Made by a program: the position numbers and the translations under genes
Part shown: one piece after another, positions 40,721 to 49,519 of the stretch
Position numbering within the stretch: the stretch's first letter is position 1
Layout: every line of letters starts with the position of its first letter
Assembly (NCBI RefSeq): GCF_016862315.1
Contig: NZ_BOMS01000143.1
Span: forward strand, 1-53,059
Direction of reading: 5' to 3'
Source: Actinoplanes palleronii
GTDB lineage: Bacteria > Actinomycetota > Actinomycetes > Mycobacteriales > Micromonosporaceae
Length of the DNA: 53,059 nucleotides
Notes under the pieces: generated by a model
What the model was told of the DNA's origin: nothing
Databases searched by the model: none
Seen by the model: only the letters and a program-made list of their open reading frames with translations

Positions 40721-42940
40721 CTACCGGCGTTCCGACGTTTCGGTGACGGCCGGGTCGCCGGCCATCAAGCGTGCCTCGGCGTGGCTGCCGGTGTGCACGA
40801 CCGGCGTGGCGAGCTCGGCGCCCTCGATGTCGACGTTCGGCAACCGCCGCAGCCAGCGCGGCAGCCACCAGGCACTGCGGCCGAGCAGGTGCAGCACGGC
40901 CGGGACGAGTGTCATCCGGACCAGGAACGCGTCGATGGCCACGCCACTGGCCAGGGCGAGACCGATGGCCTTGATGGTGGCGTCGTCGCCGAAGATGAAC
41001 GCCGCGAACACCGCCGTCATGATCAGACCGGCCGCGGTGACCACCCGGGCGCTGTCGCGCATCCCGTCGGTGATCGCCCGCCGGGCGTCGCCGTGGTGGG
41101 TGTACGCCTCCTTGATCCGGGAGACCAGGAAGACCTCGTAGTCCATGGCCAGGCCGAACAGGATGCCGATCACCAGGACCGGCAGGAAGCTCAGGATCGG
41201 CCCGGAGGCCTCGACGCCGAGCAGCCCGCCGAGATGTCCCTGCTGGAAGACGAGCGTGACCATGCCCATCGAGGCGCCGAGCGAGAGCAGGAAGCCGAGC
41301 GCCGCCTTGACCGGGACCAGGATCGAGCGGAACACCAGCAGCAGCAGGATCAGGGCGAGCACCACGATCAGGATCAGGAACGGTGCGAGGGCGCTGCTGA
41401 GCTTGTCGGACACGTCGTTGTTGAACGCGGTCGTGCCGGTGACGTACGCGGTGATCCCGGCCTGCTTGGCCTGCTCACCCGCGGCGCGGATCCGCCTGAC
41501 CAGGTCCTTGGTCTGCTCGGAGTCCGGGCCGGACCTCGGGATGACCGACAGGATCGACACGTCGCCGGCCTCGTTGGTGGCCGCGGCGACCGCGACGGCG
41601 ATGTCCGCGTCACCTTGGAGCATGGTGGCCGCCTGCGCGGAGACGGCCTTCATGTCGGTACGGCCGGGCCCGGACAGCACGAGCGTGAGCGGTCCGTTGA
41701 ACCCGGCGCCGAACCCTGCGGCGAGCAGGTCGTAGGCGCGACGTTCGGTGCTGGCGGTGGACTTGGTGCCGTCCGAGGGCAGTCCGAGGCGCATGTCCAG
41801 CACCGGGAACGCCATGGCGCCGACCACGGCCAGGCAGGCGAGCACGGTCAGCCACGGGCGGGCGGTGGCGATGCGGGCCCAGCGCGTACCGAAAGGGTGG
41901 GGTTGGGGTTCGGCGCGCCGGTGCAGGAAAGCGATCCGGCTCCGGGTGATCCGGTTGCCGGCGAAGCCGAGCAGCGCCGGGATGAGGGTGAGCGCCAGGA
42001 CCACGGTGATGGTGACGGTGCCGGCGGCACACAGGCCCATCACGGTCAGGAACGGGATGCCGGCCACGGCCAGCCCGCACAGCGCGATCACCACGGTCAC
42101 GCCGGCGAAGACCACGGCGCTGCCGGCGGTGGCGGTCGCGGTGGCGATCGACTCGTGCACGGCCATCCCGTCGTGCAGCTGCTGGCGGTGCCGGGCCACG
42201 ATGAACAGCGCGTAGTCGATGCCGACGGCCAGACCCAGCATGGTGGCCAGCGCCGGTGCGGTCGCGTTGAGCGTGACGAAACCGGTGATCACCTGGATCC
42301 CGAGCATGCCGGTGGCGACGCCGACCAAGGCGTTCAGCAGCGGCATGCCGGCGATCAGCAGACCGCCCAGGGTGACGGCCAGCACCAGGTAGGCGATCAC
42401 GACGCCGTAGGCCTCGCTGCTGCTGCCGGCCTCCTCGGTGGTGGAGATGACGCCGCCGGAGAACTCGACCTGCAGGCCGGCCGCGCGGGCCGGCGCGGCG
42501 ATCGCCTCGAGGGCGTCCTTGGCCTCGTCGGTGATGTCGGCGACCGCCACGGCGTAGCTGACGTCGGCGTACGCGATGCGTTTGTCGCCGCTCAGGGTGG
42601 CCTTGGTGAACCCGGTGACTGAGATGACCTGCGGCGCCTGGGCGAGCGCTGCCAGGGCGTCGGAGGCCAGCGTGGTGTAGGCGGATTCGGTCAGCGTGTG
42701 CCCGGCCGGCGCGGCGACCACGATCCGGGCGCTCGCCCCGCCGGTGCCGGGAAACTTGGTGGCGAGCAACTCGATGGCCCGCTGCGACTCGGTGCCCGGG
42801 ATCGTGATCGCCGAGCTGGTCGGCTGGGCCAGGGTCGCCGCGCCGACGCCGACGGCGGCCAGGACCGCCACCCACACCGCCAGGACCAGCCAGCGACGCC
42901 GGGCCGCGGCGCCGCCGAGCCGGAAGAGAAGGTTCGCCAC
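40721..42940 (-). CDS. MMPL-family RND transporter
   Basis: A 739-residue transporter with twelve predicted membrane segments in two halves (1 + 5, then 1 + 5) and two large extracytoplasmic loops. MMPL landmarks include GIDYALFIVARHRQQL in the first half and FGLAMDYEVFLVSRIKEAY in the second, with Asp residues for proton coupling. Mycobacterial relatives export lipids and siderophores. AAGAAT lies six bases before the GTG, so it may be leaderless. The epimerase gene ends 49 bases upstream on the same strand. Confidence 0.92.
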   Translation of the reverse strand: MANLLFRLGGAAARRRWLVLAVWVAVLAAVGVGAATLAQPTSSAITIPGTESQRAIELLATKFPGTGGASARIVVAAPAGHTLTESAYTTLASDALAALAQAPQVISVTGFTKATLSGDKRIAYADVSYAVAVADITDEAKDALEAIAAPARAAGLQVEFSGGVISTTEEAGSSSEAYGVVIAYLVLAVTLGGLLIAGMPLLNALVGVATGMLGIQVITGFVTLNATAPALATMLGLAVGIDYALFIVARHRQQLHDGMAVHESIATATATAGSAVVFAGVTVVIALCGLAVAGIPFLTVMGLCAAGTVTITVVLALTLIPALLGFAGNRITRSRIAFLHRRAEPQPHPFGTRWARIATARPWLTVLACLAVVGAMAFPVLDMRLGLPSDGTKSTASTERRAYDLLAAGFGAGFNGPLTLVLSGPGRTDMKAVSAQAATMLQGDADIAVAVAAATNEAGDVSILSVIPRSGPDSEQTKDLVRRIRAAGEQAKQAGITAYVTGTTAFNNDVSDKLSSALAPFLILIVVLALILLLLVFRSILVPVKAALGFLLSLGASMGMVTLVFQQGHLGGLLGVEASGPILSFLPVLVIGILFGLAMDYEVFLVSRIKEAYTHHGDARRAITDGMRDSARVVTAAGLIMTAVFAAFIFGDDATIKAIGLALASGVAIDAFLVRMTLVPAVLHLLGRSAWWLPRWLRRLPNVDIEGAELATPVVHTGSHAEARLMAGDPAVTETSERR

Positions 42941-42989
42941 TGATCCATTCTTGCGATCCGGGAACCCGCAGGCGGGGGAACGGCCAGGC

Positions 42990-43934
42990 TCACCGCTCGT
43001 TTCCGGCGCGGAACCACGCGATGTAGTCGGCGGCCGCGGCCGCGGTGTCCCAGCGCGGCTCGAACCCGGTGTCCTTGCGCAGGCGGGTGATGTCGAGCCA
43101 GCTCACCGGGCGGGCGCCGGCCGAGGGGAGCTGGTAGCCGAATCCGGGTTCGGTGGACGCGATCGCGGCGATCACGTCGGCATTGCTGGTCGTGTGACCG
43201 GAGGCGACGTTGTACGTCGTGTGCCGCAGCTCGCCGGCGAGCTGCAGCAGGGCGAGCGCATGGCCGGTGTCCTTGACGTAGAGCAGGTCGAGCGCGTCCT
43301 CGGCGTGCGGCGCGGCGAGCAGCCCGGACAGGTCGGGCTCACCACGCCGGGCGGCGGCGTGGGCCAGCGACGGGGCGGCGAAGAACGGGTCGGGCAGGTG
43401 GCCGCCGGGTCCCCACGTCCCGGAGATCCGGGCGTTGACGATCTCCACCTCGGTCACCGAGGAGAGATGCGCGGCGAGCAGCTCGGTGATCTTCTTGAAC
43501 GTCGGGATGGGATGCAGGTGCTCCAGCGAGATCGGCATGTCCTCGGTGAGCGCACCCCCGCCGGTGAGTCCGTAGACGCCGATGGTGCTCGCGGTCACGA
43601 CGCGGCGCACACCCCAGGCCCGCGCCGCGCGGACGATGTTGAGGAATGCCTCGAGCGCACGCCCGGAGGCGTCGATCGGGTCGTCGTCGGTGACCGGCCA
43701 GGGCAGGGCAACGGCGAGGTGCACGATCCCGGTGATCGGGTACTGCCGGCCGGTGGCGAGCAGGGCGTCGAGGTCGGCGACGTCGGCCTGCACGACGTGC
43801 ACGGGCAGGCCCGCGAGGTGCGCCGGCACCCGCGGGCTGCGGCGTTGGAGCAGCACGCACTCCTCGCCCGCCTCGGTGAGGGCGCGGACGGTGTGCGTGC
43901 CGATGAAGCCGGCACCGCCGGTAACGAGAATCAT
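42990..43934 (-). CDS. NAD-dependent epimerase/dehydratase family protein
   Basis: A 314-residue extended SDR. The N-terminus ILVTGGAGFIGTHTVRAL is the NAD-binding Rossmann motif. The usual catalytic YxxxK is not clear (PIPTFKKITELL lies at its place), so the Tyr may be replaced by Phe and activity may be altered. Substrate specificity is unknown. The ATG at 43934 follows GGAAGG. It is divergent from a MarR gene across a perfect long palindrome, so that regulator probably controls it. The MMPL gene follows downstream and may be in the same operon. Confidence 0.85.
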   Translation of the reverse strand: MILVTGGAGFIGTHTVRALTEAGEECVLLQRRSPRVPAHLAGLPVHVVQADVADLDALLATGRQYPITGIVHLAVALPWPVTDDDPIDASGRALEAFLNIVRAARAWGVRRVVTASTIGVYGLTGGGALTEDMPISLEHLHPIPTFKKITELLAAHLSSVTEVEIVNARISGTWGPGGHLPDPFFAAPSLAHAAARRGEPDLSGLLAAPHAEDALDLLYVKDTGHALALLQLAGELRHTTYNVASGHTTSNADVIAAIASTEPGFGYQLPSAGARPVSWLDITRLRKDTGFEPRWDTAAAAADYIAWFRAGNER

Positions 43935-43955
43935 GGTGGAGCCTTCCGTCGTCGT

Positions 43956-43984
43956 GCTGATCGTCAGCATCACTGACGATCAGC
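43956..43984. promoter_or_regulatory. Perfect 12-base-arm operator between epimerase and MarR genes
   Basis: GCTGATCGTCAG (43956-43967) and CTGACGATCAGC (43973-43984) are perfect inverted copies separated by five bases. The site lies 22 bases from the epimerase start and 20 from the MarR start. It is the obvious binding site of the MarR-family protein. Confidence 0.8.
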
Positions 43985-44004
43985 GTAGGCCTAGACTGGG
44001 GCGC

Positions 44005-44439
44005 ATGTCCACCGAACCGAACGGGACCGCGGATCCGCACGAGGTCCTGGGTTATCTGCTCAAGCACGCCGCCCTCAAGCTCGCGACCATGACGGACGCG
44101 GCGCTCGCGCCGTTCGGGATCGACGGCAAGGACTTCGGGGCGCTGCGCCTGCTGGCCCACCGCGAGCCGGCCTCGCAACTGCAGGTGGCGCAGACCCTCG
44201 GCATCGACCGCACCACGATGGTGGCGTTGCTGGACGTGCTCGAACGCAAGGGCATCGTCACGCGGCGCCCGGACCCGGCGGATCGGCGGCGCAACGTCGT
44301 CGAGCTCACCGAGCCGGGCCTGCGGACCTTCGACGCGGCGCAGGTGGCGCACGCCGAGGTCGAGCGGACGTTCCTCGCCGGGATCAGCCCGGGTGCGGCG
44401 CAGGATTTCCGGAGCACACTGCGGACCCTGCTGGCGTGA
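44005..44439 (+). CDS. MarR-family transcriptional regulator
   Basis: A 144-residue MarR-type regulator with the winged helix LQVAQTLGIDRTTMVALLDVLE and the wing RRPDPADRRRNVVELTEPG, flanked by dimerisation helices. TAGACT lies seven bases before the ATG at 44005, so it is probably leaderless; the upstream frame is shadow. Divergent orientation and the long palindrome point to control of the epimerase/MMPL genes and itself. The ligand is unknown, but phenolic compounds are common for the family. Confidence 0.92.
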   Translation: MSTEPNGTADPHEVLGYLLKHAALKLATMTDAALAPFGIDGKDFGALRLLAHREPASQLQVAQTLGIDRTTMVALLDVLERKGIVTRRPDPADRRRNVVELTEPGLRTFDAAQVAHAEVERTFLAGISPGAAQDFRSTLRTLLA

Positions 44440-44463
44440 CTCGGCGGGCCGGCGCCTCTGCGG

Positions 44464-47052
44464 TCATCTGCCGACCACGCCGACCGCGTCGACCAGCAGG
44501 GTGCCCGCGGTAACCTCGACGGTGACGGTGTGCCGGGCCCGGGGCAGCCCGCGCAGGGCGTAGGTCTGCTGGAAGTTAACCGAGATTCGGGCCGCGACGC
44601 CGGTTTCGACCGGAGCGCCGTCGACCCGCACGTCGAGGCGGGCGCTGCCGTCGTTGACGCCGAGCAGGTCGAACCCGGTCCCGGTGAACGTGTAGCTCAG
44701 GGTGGCGCCCGGCCCCTGGCTGATCGAGGCGGAACGCTGGTACTCGAACATGCCGCGCCCGTTGGCGTGCCGCCAGCCGCCGCCGTAGACCAGCTTCGGC
44801 GCGGGAGTCACGGCCAGATCGCTCATCTCCAGGTTGTCGATCAGCTCGCGGTAATAGGGCGGATTTCCCGGTACGCGGGTCACGCGCAGATTGTCGAACC
44901 GCGTGTAATGGAAGCCGCTGGCCAGGTCGACGCGCCCGGACAGGAACGGCACCGGATCGGTCCACGTGACCACCTGCTCGTGGTCGACAAGACCGGTCAC
45001 CTGTGCGCCCACGACCCGGATGTCGAGGCGGTGCCACGCGCTCGCGTCGAAGCCCTCGACCACGCCGCTGGCGATCACGGTCCCGGTGCGCCGCAGCTGC
45101 CAGATGCCGTCCGAGCCGAGCCGCACCACGTAGGGCGTGCCGTTCACGTTGTGTGAGCTTGCCCCGCCGGTCGAGCGTGCCCCGATCGCCGCGTAGTTGT
45201 CGGCCGCCGGCGCCCGGTCGAAGGCCACGTCGACACCTGCCTGGTAGTCGGTCCACCGCAGATCACCCACGCCGGTGACCGGATCAGCGCTGTTCCACGC
45301 CCCGCCGACCCCGGTGGTCTCCCGGTCGACCTGCTGGCGCAGCACGCTCCCGACCACCTCGAAGGCGCCGTTGCGGTCCCACGTGTAGAGCGGCGTCGCG
45401 CCGGTGTCCCCACCACGCGCGTCGATGAACTTCCGGTCGTACCGGAAATCGTCGGACCACAGCGTGCCGTGCGCCGGATCCGCGTCCAGCACGGTGCGCT
45501 GGCCCTCGACCGGCAGCGGCGCGGTCCACGCCGGGTCGTGACTGACGTCGAGCGTGGTGACGGTCGCGATCGAGTAGGGCGCGACCGTGATCACCTCCCC
45601 GGGCGCGACGTCGCCGAGGTGCTGCTTGTACCCGTCGTTGAACCGCACACCCGCCCCGGCCGCCGACGTTTGCCAGACCGCGAGCTTCGCTTCCGGATCA
45701 AGATCAAAACCGACAGGGCTGATTTTGTACGTCCGGGAGCTCTCCGAGTCGTTGACGATCACGGTGGAGAAGCCGGACGCGTCCGGGGCGGCCATCGTCA
45801 GGTAGTCGGGCAGGCCGTTGCGCCCGACGACCGGGTTCGTCCCGGTGGCGGTCGACGCGCTCGCCTGCGGGATCACCCGCCAGATGCCCGCCGTGTTCGA
45901 CGCGTTCTCCCAGCCGGCCCTCGCGAAGCTGGTGAAGTGCTGCAACACGGCCAGCCCGGCGTCGTAGTGGATCCAGCCGGACCACGGGTCACGCGCCGAG
46001 ACGAGTTCCTTGAACGCGTACTGGCCGCCCTCGTAGAACGAGCCGATCGCCGGTTGGTAGACGAAGTGGGTGCGGCGTGACTTCACGAAGCCCTTGACGA
46101 CGGTGTTCGCCATTTCGAGGGCGCTGCCGGAGCCGCCGAGGCCGGTGCCCGCCACGGTGGGGTCGGGCGTGTTGTTGTGCGGGCGGAACGCGGAGTTGCT
46201 GAAGGTGGCCTGCGCCTCGCTGTTCCAGACCTCGGTGTCGTACTGCTCGGCCAGCCGGGTGAAGTTGCCGCCGCTGTCGTCGTCGGTGTTGTAGTGGTAC
46301 CCGGCCGCCGTGACCGCGTCCCGCAGTTCGGCGTCTCCGGTCAGGGCGGCGCCGAAGCTGCCGATCCCGGCCTCGTCCGAGATGACGAGCTTGATGCGGT
46401 GGTAGCGCTCCGCCTCGCCGGGCCGGAAGCCCTCGACGTCGGTGCGCACCCGCTCCGCGTACTGCTTGGTCCAGGTGAGGTCGGCGGCGGCCTCGTTCAC
46501 GCCGGGATTGACGTAGTCGACCATGAAGCCGTAGCGCCGGTACGCCGCCAGGATGGTGTTCTTGTACCAGGTGTAGATCTTGTCGTTGGTGTTCGCCCAG
46601 GCCGGCGCGTTCCACCGCAGGATGCTGACCTTGAGGGCGGGGTTCAGCCGCTTGGCGTCGGCGGCGAGCTGGAATCCGGGTGCCCGGGCCACGTTGGCCG
46701 GCTCGGTCTCCCAGCGCATGGTGGCCGGGTCGGACCCGGTCGAGTTGTTCCGGTCGTTCCCCATCTCGATCTTGACATGGTCCATGATCGGGTGCCGGCC
46801 GCCGAACAGGATGTTCAGGAGCTGGGCGTAGGTCCGGGGCTGCTGTGCCTTGTAATCCAGCAGCAGGGCGCTGGTGCTGTTCGCGCTCAGCACGCCGAAG
46901 CCTTTGAACGTCAGCCCGTTGACGTTGTCCACCGCGATGTCCGCAGCGTCCACGGTGATCGCGACGGGGTCGGCGGGCGCGGCGTGTGCCGGCCGGGGCG
47001 GCATGATCGCCGCACAGAGCAGCAGCAGAACGGCGGCGACAGCGCGGCGCAT
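44464..47052 (-). CDS. Secreted GH59-like glycoside hydrolase (galactocerebrosidase-like)
   Basis: An 862-residue secreted enzyme. The signal peptide (VAAVLLLLCAAIMPPRPAHA) ends near residue 24. The (beta/alpha)8 domain resembles GH59 galactosylceramidase: FGVLSANSTSALLLDY, HVKIEMGNDRNNSTGSDP, then the acid/base pair Asn186-Glu187 (GVNEAAAD) and the nucleophile candidate Glu279 (EVWNSEAQATFSN). A beta-sandwich and a lectin-like laminin-G domain follow, as in mammalian GALC, and a further C-terminal beta domain (VYGGGWRHANGRG). It may remove galactose from glycolipids or glycans. Upstream are a good promoter and a palindrome. It is divergent from an SDR gene. Confidence 0.85.
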   Translation of the reverse strand: MRRAVAAVLLLLCAAIMPPRPAHAAPADPVAITVDAADIAVDNVNGLTFKGFGVLSANSTSALLLDYKAQQPRTYAQLLNILFGGRHPIMDHVKIEMGNDRNNSTGSDPATMRWETEPANVARAPGFQLAADAKRLNPALKVSILRWNAPAWANTNDKIYTWYKNTILAAYRRYGFMVDYVNPGVNEAAADLTWTKQYAERVRTDVEGFRPGEAERYHRIKLVISDEAGIGSFGAALTGDAELRDAVTAAGYHYNTDDDSGGNFTRLAEQYDTEVWNSEAQATFSNSAFRPHNNTPDPTVAGTGLGGSGSALEMANTVVKGFVKSRRTHFVYQPAIGSFYEGGQYAFKELVSARDPWSGWIHYDAGLAVLQHFTSFARAGWENASNTAGIWRVIPQASASTATGTNPVVGRNGLPDYLTMAAPDASGFSTVIVNDSESSRTYKISPVGFDLDPEAKLAVWQTSAAGAGVRFNDGYKQHLGDVAPGEVITVAPYSIATVTTLDVSHDPAWTAPLPVEGQRTVLDADPAHGTLWSDDFRYDRKFIDARGGDTGATPLYTWDRNGAFEVVGSVLRQQVDRETTGVGGAWNSADPVTGVGDLRWTDYQAGVDVAFDRAPAADNYAAIGARSTGGASSHNVNGTPYVVRLGSDGIWQLRRTGTVIASGVVEGFDASAWHRLDIRVVGAQVTGLVDHEQVVTWTDPVPFLSGRVDLASGFHYTRFDNLRVTRVPGNPPYYRELIDNLEMSDLAVTPAPKLVYGGGWRHANGRGMFEYQRSASISQGPGATLSYTFTGTGFDLLGVNDGSARLDVRVDGAPVETGVAARISVNFQQTYALRGLPRARHTVTVEVTAGTLLVDAVGVVGR

Positions 47053-47080
47053 GGAGGCCCCTTCCTTCGCGAGTGCCCCC

Positions 47081-47109
47081 ACTATTCGAGTAAAATTGAT
47101 ACGTGTCAA
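47081..47109 (-). promoter_or_regulatory. Promoter and palindrome upstream of the GH59-like gene
   Basis: On the minus strand, TTGACA (47109-47104), 17 bases, then AATAGT (47086-47081) form a near-consensus promoter. The -35 overlaps TTGACACGTATCAA (47109-47096), an imperfect 14-base palindrome with an ACGT centre resembling LacI-family operators. Sugar-responsive repression is inferred. Confidence 0.6.
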
Positions 47110-47221
47110 TGGGTACGTTCCCGGGGTGTGGCGTACCCAGGGTCGAGGCGCCCTTCCTGGCCCGGGCGCGGTGTCGGACGCTGGGTTCCGCCACACGTTC
47201 CCCCCTTCTCAGGAGCCCTCC

Positions 47222-47950
47222 GTGACCGACCGCAAGATTGTTCTCATCACCGGTGCCAGCAGCGGGATCGGCGCGGCGACCGCGCGCCGGCTGGCCGCCG
47301 ACCGGCACCACGTCGTGCTGGGTGCCCGCCGGGTGGACCGGCTCGCCGCGCTCGCGCAGGAGATCCGCGACGCCGGTGGCACCGTCGACCACCACGAGCT
47401 GGACGTGACCGACGTGGACAGCGTGCGTGCCTTCGTCACCCGGGCCGCCGACGCGCACGGCCGGATCGACGTGCTGGTCAACAACGCCGGCGTGATGCCG
47501 CTGTCGCGCCTGGACGCGCTGCGCGTCGACGAGTGGAACCAGATGATCGACGTCAACCTGCGTGGCACGCTGCACGGGATCGCCGCCGTGCTGCCGCTGA
47601 TGCGCACCCAGGGCTCGGGTCACGTCGTCAACGTCGCCTCGACCTCCGGTCACCGCGTCGATCCGACCGCGGCCGTCTACTGCGCCACCAAGTTCGCCGT
47701 CCGGGCGCTGTCCGAGGGGCTGCGCCAGGAGAGCCAGGACATCCGGGTCACCGTGATCAGCCCCGGTTTCACCCACTCCGAGCTGGCCGACCGCGGCGGT
47801 GACCCGGACGTGCGGGCCGCCGTGCAGGCCGCGACGAAGCAACTGGCCATCCCGGCGTCCGCGGTCGCCGACGCCATCGGCTACGCGATCGGCCAGCCTG
47901 TGAACGTCGACGTCAGCGAGATCATCGTCAGGCCGACCGCGCAGGGCTGA
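47222..47950 (+). CDS. SDR family oxidoreductase
   Basis: A 242-residue classical SDR with the cofactor motif TGASSGIGAATA, NNAG and the catalytic YCATK. It should be an NADP-dependent dehydrogenase/reductase of unknown substrate. The frame opens far upstream (46874), but the family N-terminus VTDRKIVLITG begins with the GTG at 47222. It is divergent from the GH59-like gene, from which it is about 170 bases apart. Its relation to the SDR at 43-912 is only at family level. Confidence 0.9.
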   Translation: MTDRKIVLITGASSGIGAATARRLAADRHHVVLGARRVDRLAALAQEIRDAGGTVDHHELDVTDVDSVRAFVTRAADAHGRIDVLVNNAGVMPLSRLDALRVDEWNQMIDVNLRGTLHGIAAVLPLMRTQGSGHVVNVASTSGHRVDPTAAVYCATKFAVRALSEGLRQESQDIRVTVISPGFTHSELADRGGDPDVRAAVQAATKQLAIPASAVADAIGYAIGQPVNVDVSEIIVRPTAQG

Positions 47951-48004
47951 CGGATCGGCCTCGGCGGCCCGATCGGCGTCGGCGGTGAGCGCGGCCGGGC
48001 TGAC

Positions 48005-48301
48005 TCAGTGGGCGTCGGACGCCCAGCGGCTCCAGGTGCCCTCGGGGGTGAGCCAGGCCTTCTCGCCGAGGCCCATGTCGCCCAGTTCGCGCAGGCGGGG
48101 GAACCGGTCGACCAGCACGGCCAGCCGGACCCGCGTGATGTCCTCGTCCTCCACCTCGTCGCCGTCGCCGAAGAACCAGGTGCCTTCCGGCGAACGCCCG
48201 ACGAACCGGGCCTCGGCGCGGCCCTCGACGATCCGCAGCAGGGTGGGCACCACGGTGTCCGGCGCGTCGCCGGCAAAGGGCCACTCGTCGATCGAAGTCA
48301 C
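48005..48301 (-). CDS. Hypothetical protein (98 aa)
   Basis: A 98-residue acidic soluble protein (GDGDEVEDEDITRVRLAVLV, then FPRLRELGDMGLGEKAWL). No family is recognised. The start is the GTG at 48301, with TACGAT eight bases before it. A CTCAGC-N5-CTCAGC box lies upstream at 48345-48329. It is divergent from the membrane protein gene, with which it seems to share regulation by the two-component system. Confidence 0.7.
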   Translation of the reverse strand: MTSIDEWPFAGDAPDTVVPTLLRIVEGRAEARFVGRSPEGTWFFGDGDEVEDEDITRVRLAVLVDRFPRLRELGDMGLGEKAWLTPEGTWSRWASDAH

Positions 48302-48309
48302 GGCTGCCG

Positions 48310-48383
48310 ATCGTAGGGCACCGGCCGGGCTGAGTGGTCGCTGAGGGTTTCTCAGCCCCGTCCCAGTCGGGGACGCCGAGACT
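48310..48383. promoter_or_regulatory. Divergent response-regulator-type boxes (98-aa gene / membrane protein)
   Basis: On the minus strand, CTCAGC-N5-CTCAGC (48345-48329) is followed by TACGAT (48315-48310) and the GTG at 48301; the gap is 13 bases rather than ten. On the plus strand, CTCAGC-N5-CCCAGT (48351-48367), ten bases, GAGACT (48378-48383), six bases, GTG 48390. The plus-strand second half-site is the weakest of the set. Confidence 0.55.
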
Positions 48384-48389
48384 GCGGGC

Positions 48390-49370
48390 GTGATGAATGT
48401 CGATGGATTCGTCCGCAGGGTCGCGCCGGGATGGCAGCTTGCGTACGTCGGGGTGCACCTCTGGTGGGTGATCGGTGGTGCGCCGCGGTTCTTCAGCGGC
48501 CGGGAGTCGTACTTTCCCGGCGGCTGGGTGCCGGTGGCGCTCGGGGCCCTGGCCGCGGCCGGATGCCTCGCCGCCGGGCGTGTGGTGACCAGAACCGGTC
48601 ACTACGTGCTCGCGGGCGTCACCGCCGTCGCGGGCGCCGCCCTGTGCGTGTACTCGTTCCTGTTCCCGGTGATGGTGGTGTCGCTGCTGTTCGAGGGGCC
48701 CGGCGGCGGGATGGTGGCCAGCCTGCTGGCGACCGGGGCCGGTGCCGTCGGCGGTGTGTTCTGCCTGCTTGTCGCGGCGGGGGAGCGGCGGCTGGCCGTG
48801 CAGCCGTGCGAGTCGTGCGGGCGGGTGCACGGCAGGTCGCCGGAGAGCCGGGCGGAGACGGCGCCTCGCTGGGCCTTCGCCGGCGCGTACGTCGCCGTGG
48901 CCGGGTACGCGGCGCGGATGAGCGTGTGGCTGGCCGACACGGTCACCGGGCGGTGGCCGGGCGCGGGGAGCGAGGCATCTCTGGGGGCGTTGGTGGTCTT
49001 CGTGGTGCTGATGAGCGTGGCCGGCACCGTGCTGCCGCTGGCGCTCGCGCACCGCTGGGGCCGGATCTGGCCGGCGTGGGTGGTGCCGTGGCGCGGCCGG
49101 GACGTGCCACGGTGGCTGGTGCTCGGCACCGGCCTGTTCATGGGCGGCAGCCTCACCGCCTACTTCGGTATCGCCGGGATGACCGCCTGGATCCGCGGTG
49201 ACTTCGGGGGCGCGTTCGTGCCGTTGCTGCTGGAGATGGGTGGCTACACGCTGTGGGGGGTCGGGCTGCTGGTGGCGGCCACGTCGTACTACGCGATGAC
49301 CCGGCCGCCGTGCCCCCTGGCCCGGCTCGGAAGTCAACCGGGGCTGCGGCGGGGTCAGGAGCGCGCCTGA
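48390..49370 (+). CDS. Polytopic membrane protein (unknown)
   Basis: A 326-residue protein with about eight transmembrane segments. Between segments four and five lies a cytoplasmic-type loop with a Cys pair (QPCESCGRVHGRS). I do not recognise the family. The start is GTG 48390 or ATG 48393, six to nine bases after GAGACT, so it is leaderless. The C-terminus is basic (GSQPGLRRGQERA). A possible regulator box lies upstream. Its role may be in envelope stress or transport, but only the promoter suggests this. Confidence 0.75.
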   Translation: MMNVDGFVRRVAPGWQLAYVGVHLWWVIGGAPRFFSGRESYFPGGWVPVALGALAAAGCLAAGRVVTRTGHYVLAGVTAVAGAALCVYSFLFPVMVVSLLFEGPGGGMVASLLATGAGAVGGVFCLLVAAGERRLAVQPCESCGRVHGRSPESRAETAPRWAFAGAYVAVAGYAARMSVWLADTVTGRWPGAGSEASLGALVVFVVLMSVAGTVLPLALAHRWGRIWPAWVVPWRGRDVPRWLVLGTGLFMGGSLTAYFGIAGMTAWIRGDFGGAFVPLLLEMGGYTLWGVGLLVAATSYYAMTRPPCPLARLGSQPGLRRGQERA

Positions 49371-49519
49371 CCGCGCCCGCCGGTGTTCGGTGCGCGGGCC
49401 AGCAGCGCGGTGGGCCCCAGACGGACCCCGTCGGAGCTGTCGCCGCCGGGCGCGGTCCGGGCCGGTGGTGGTCTCGCGAGGTTGAGCGCAGTTCCGGACC
49501 GCGATGCGGCTCCCCGTCC

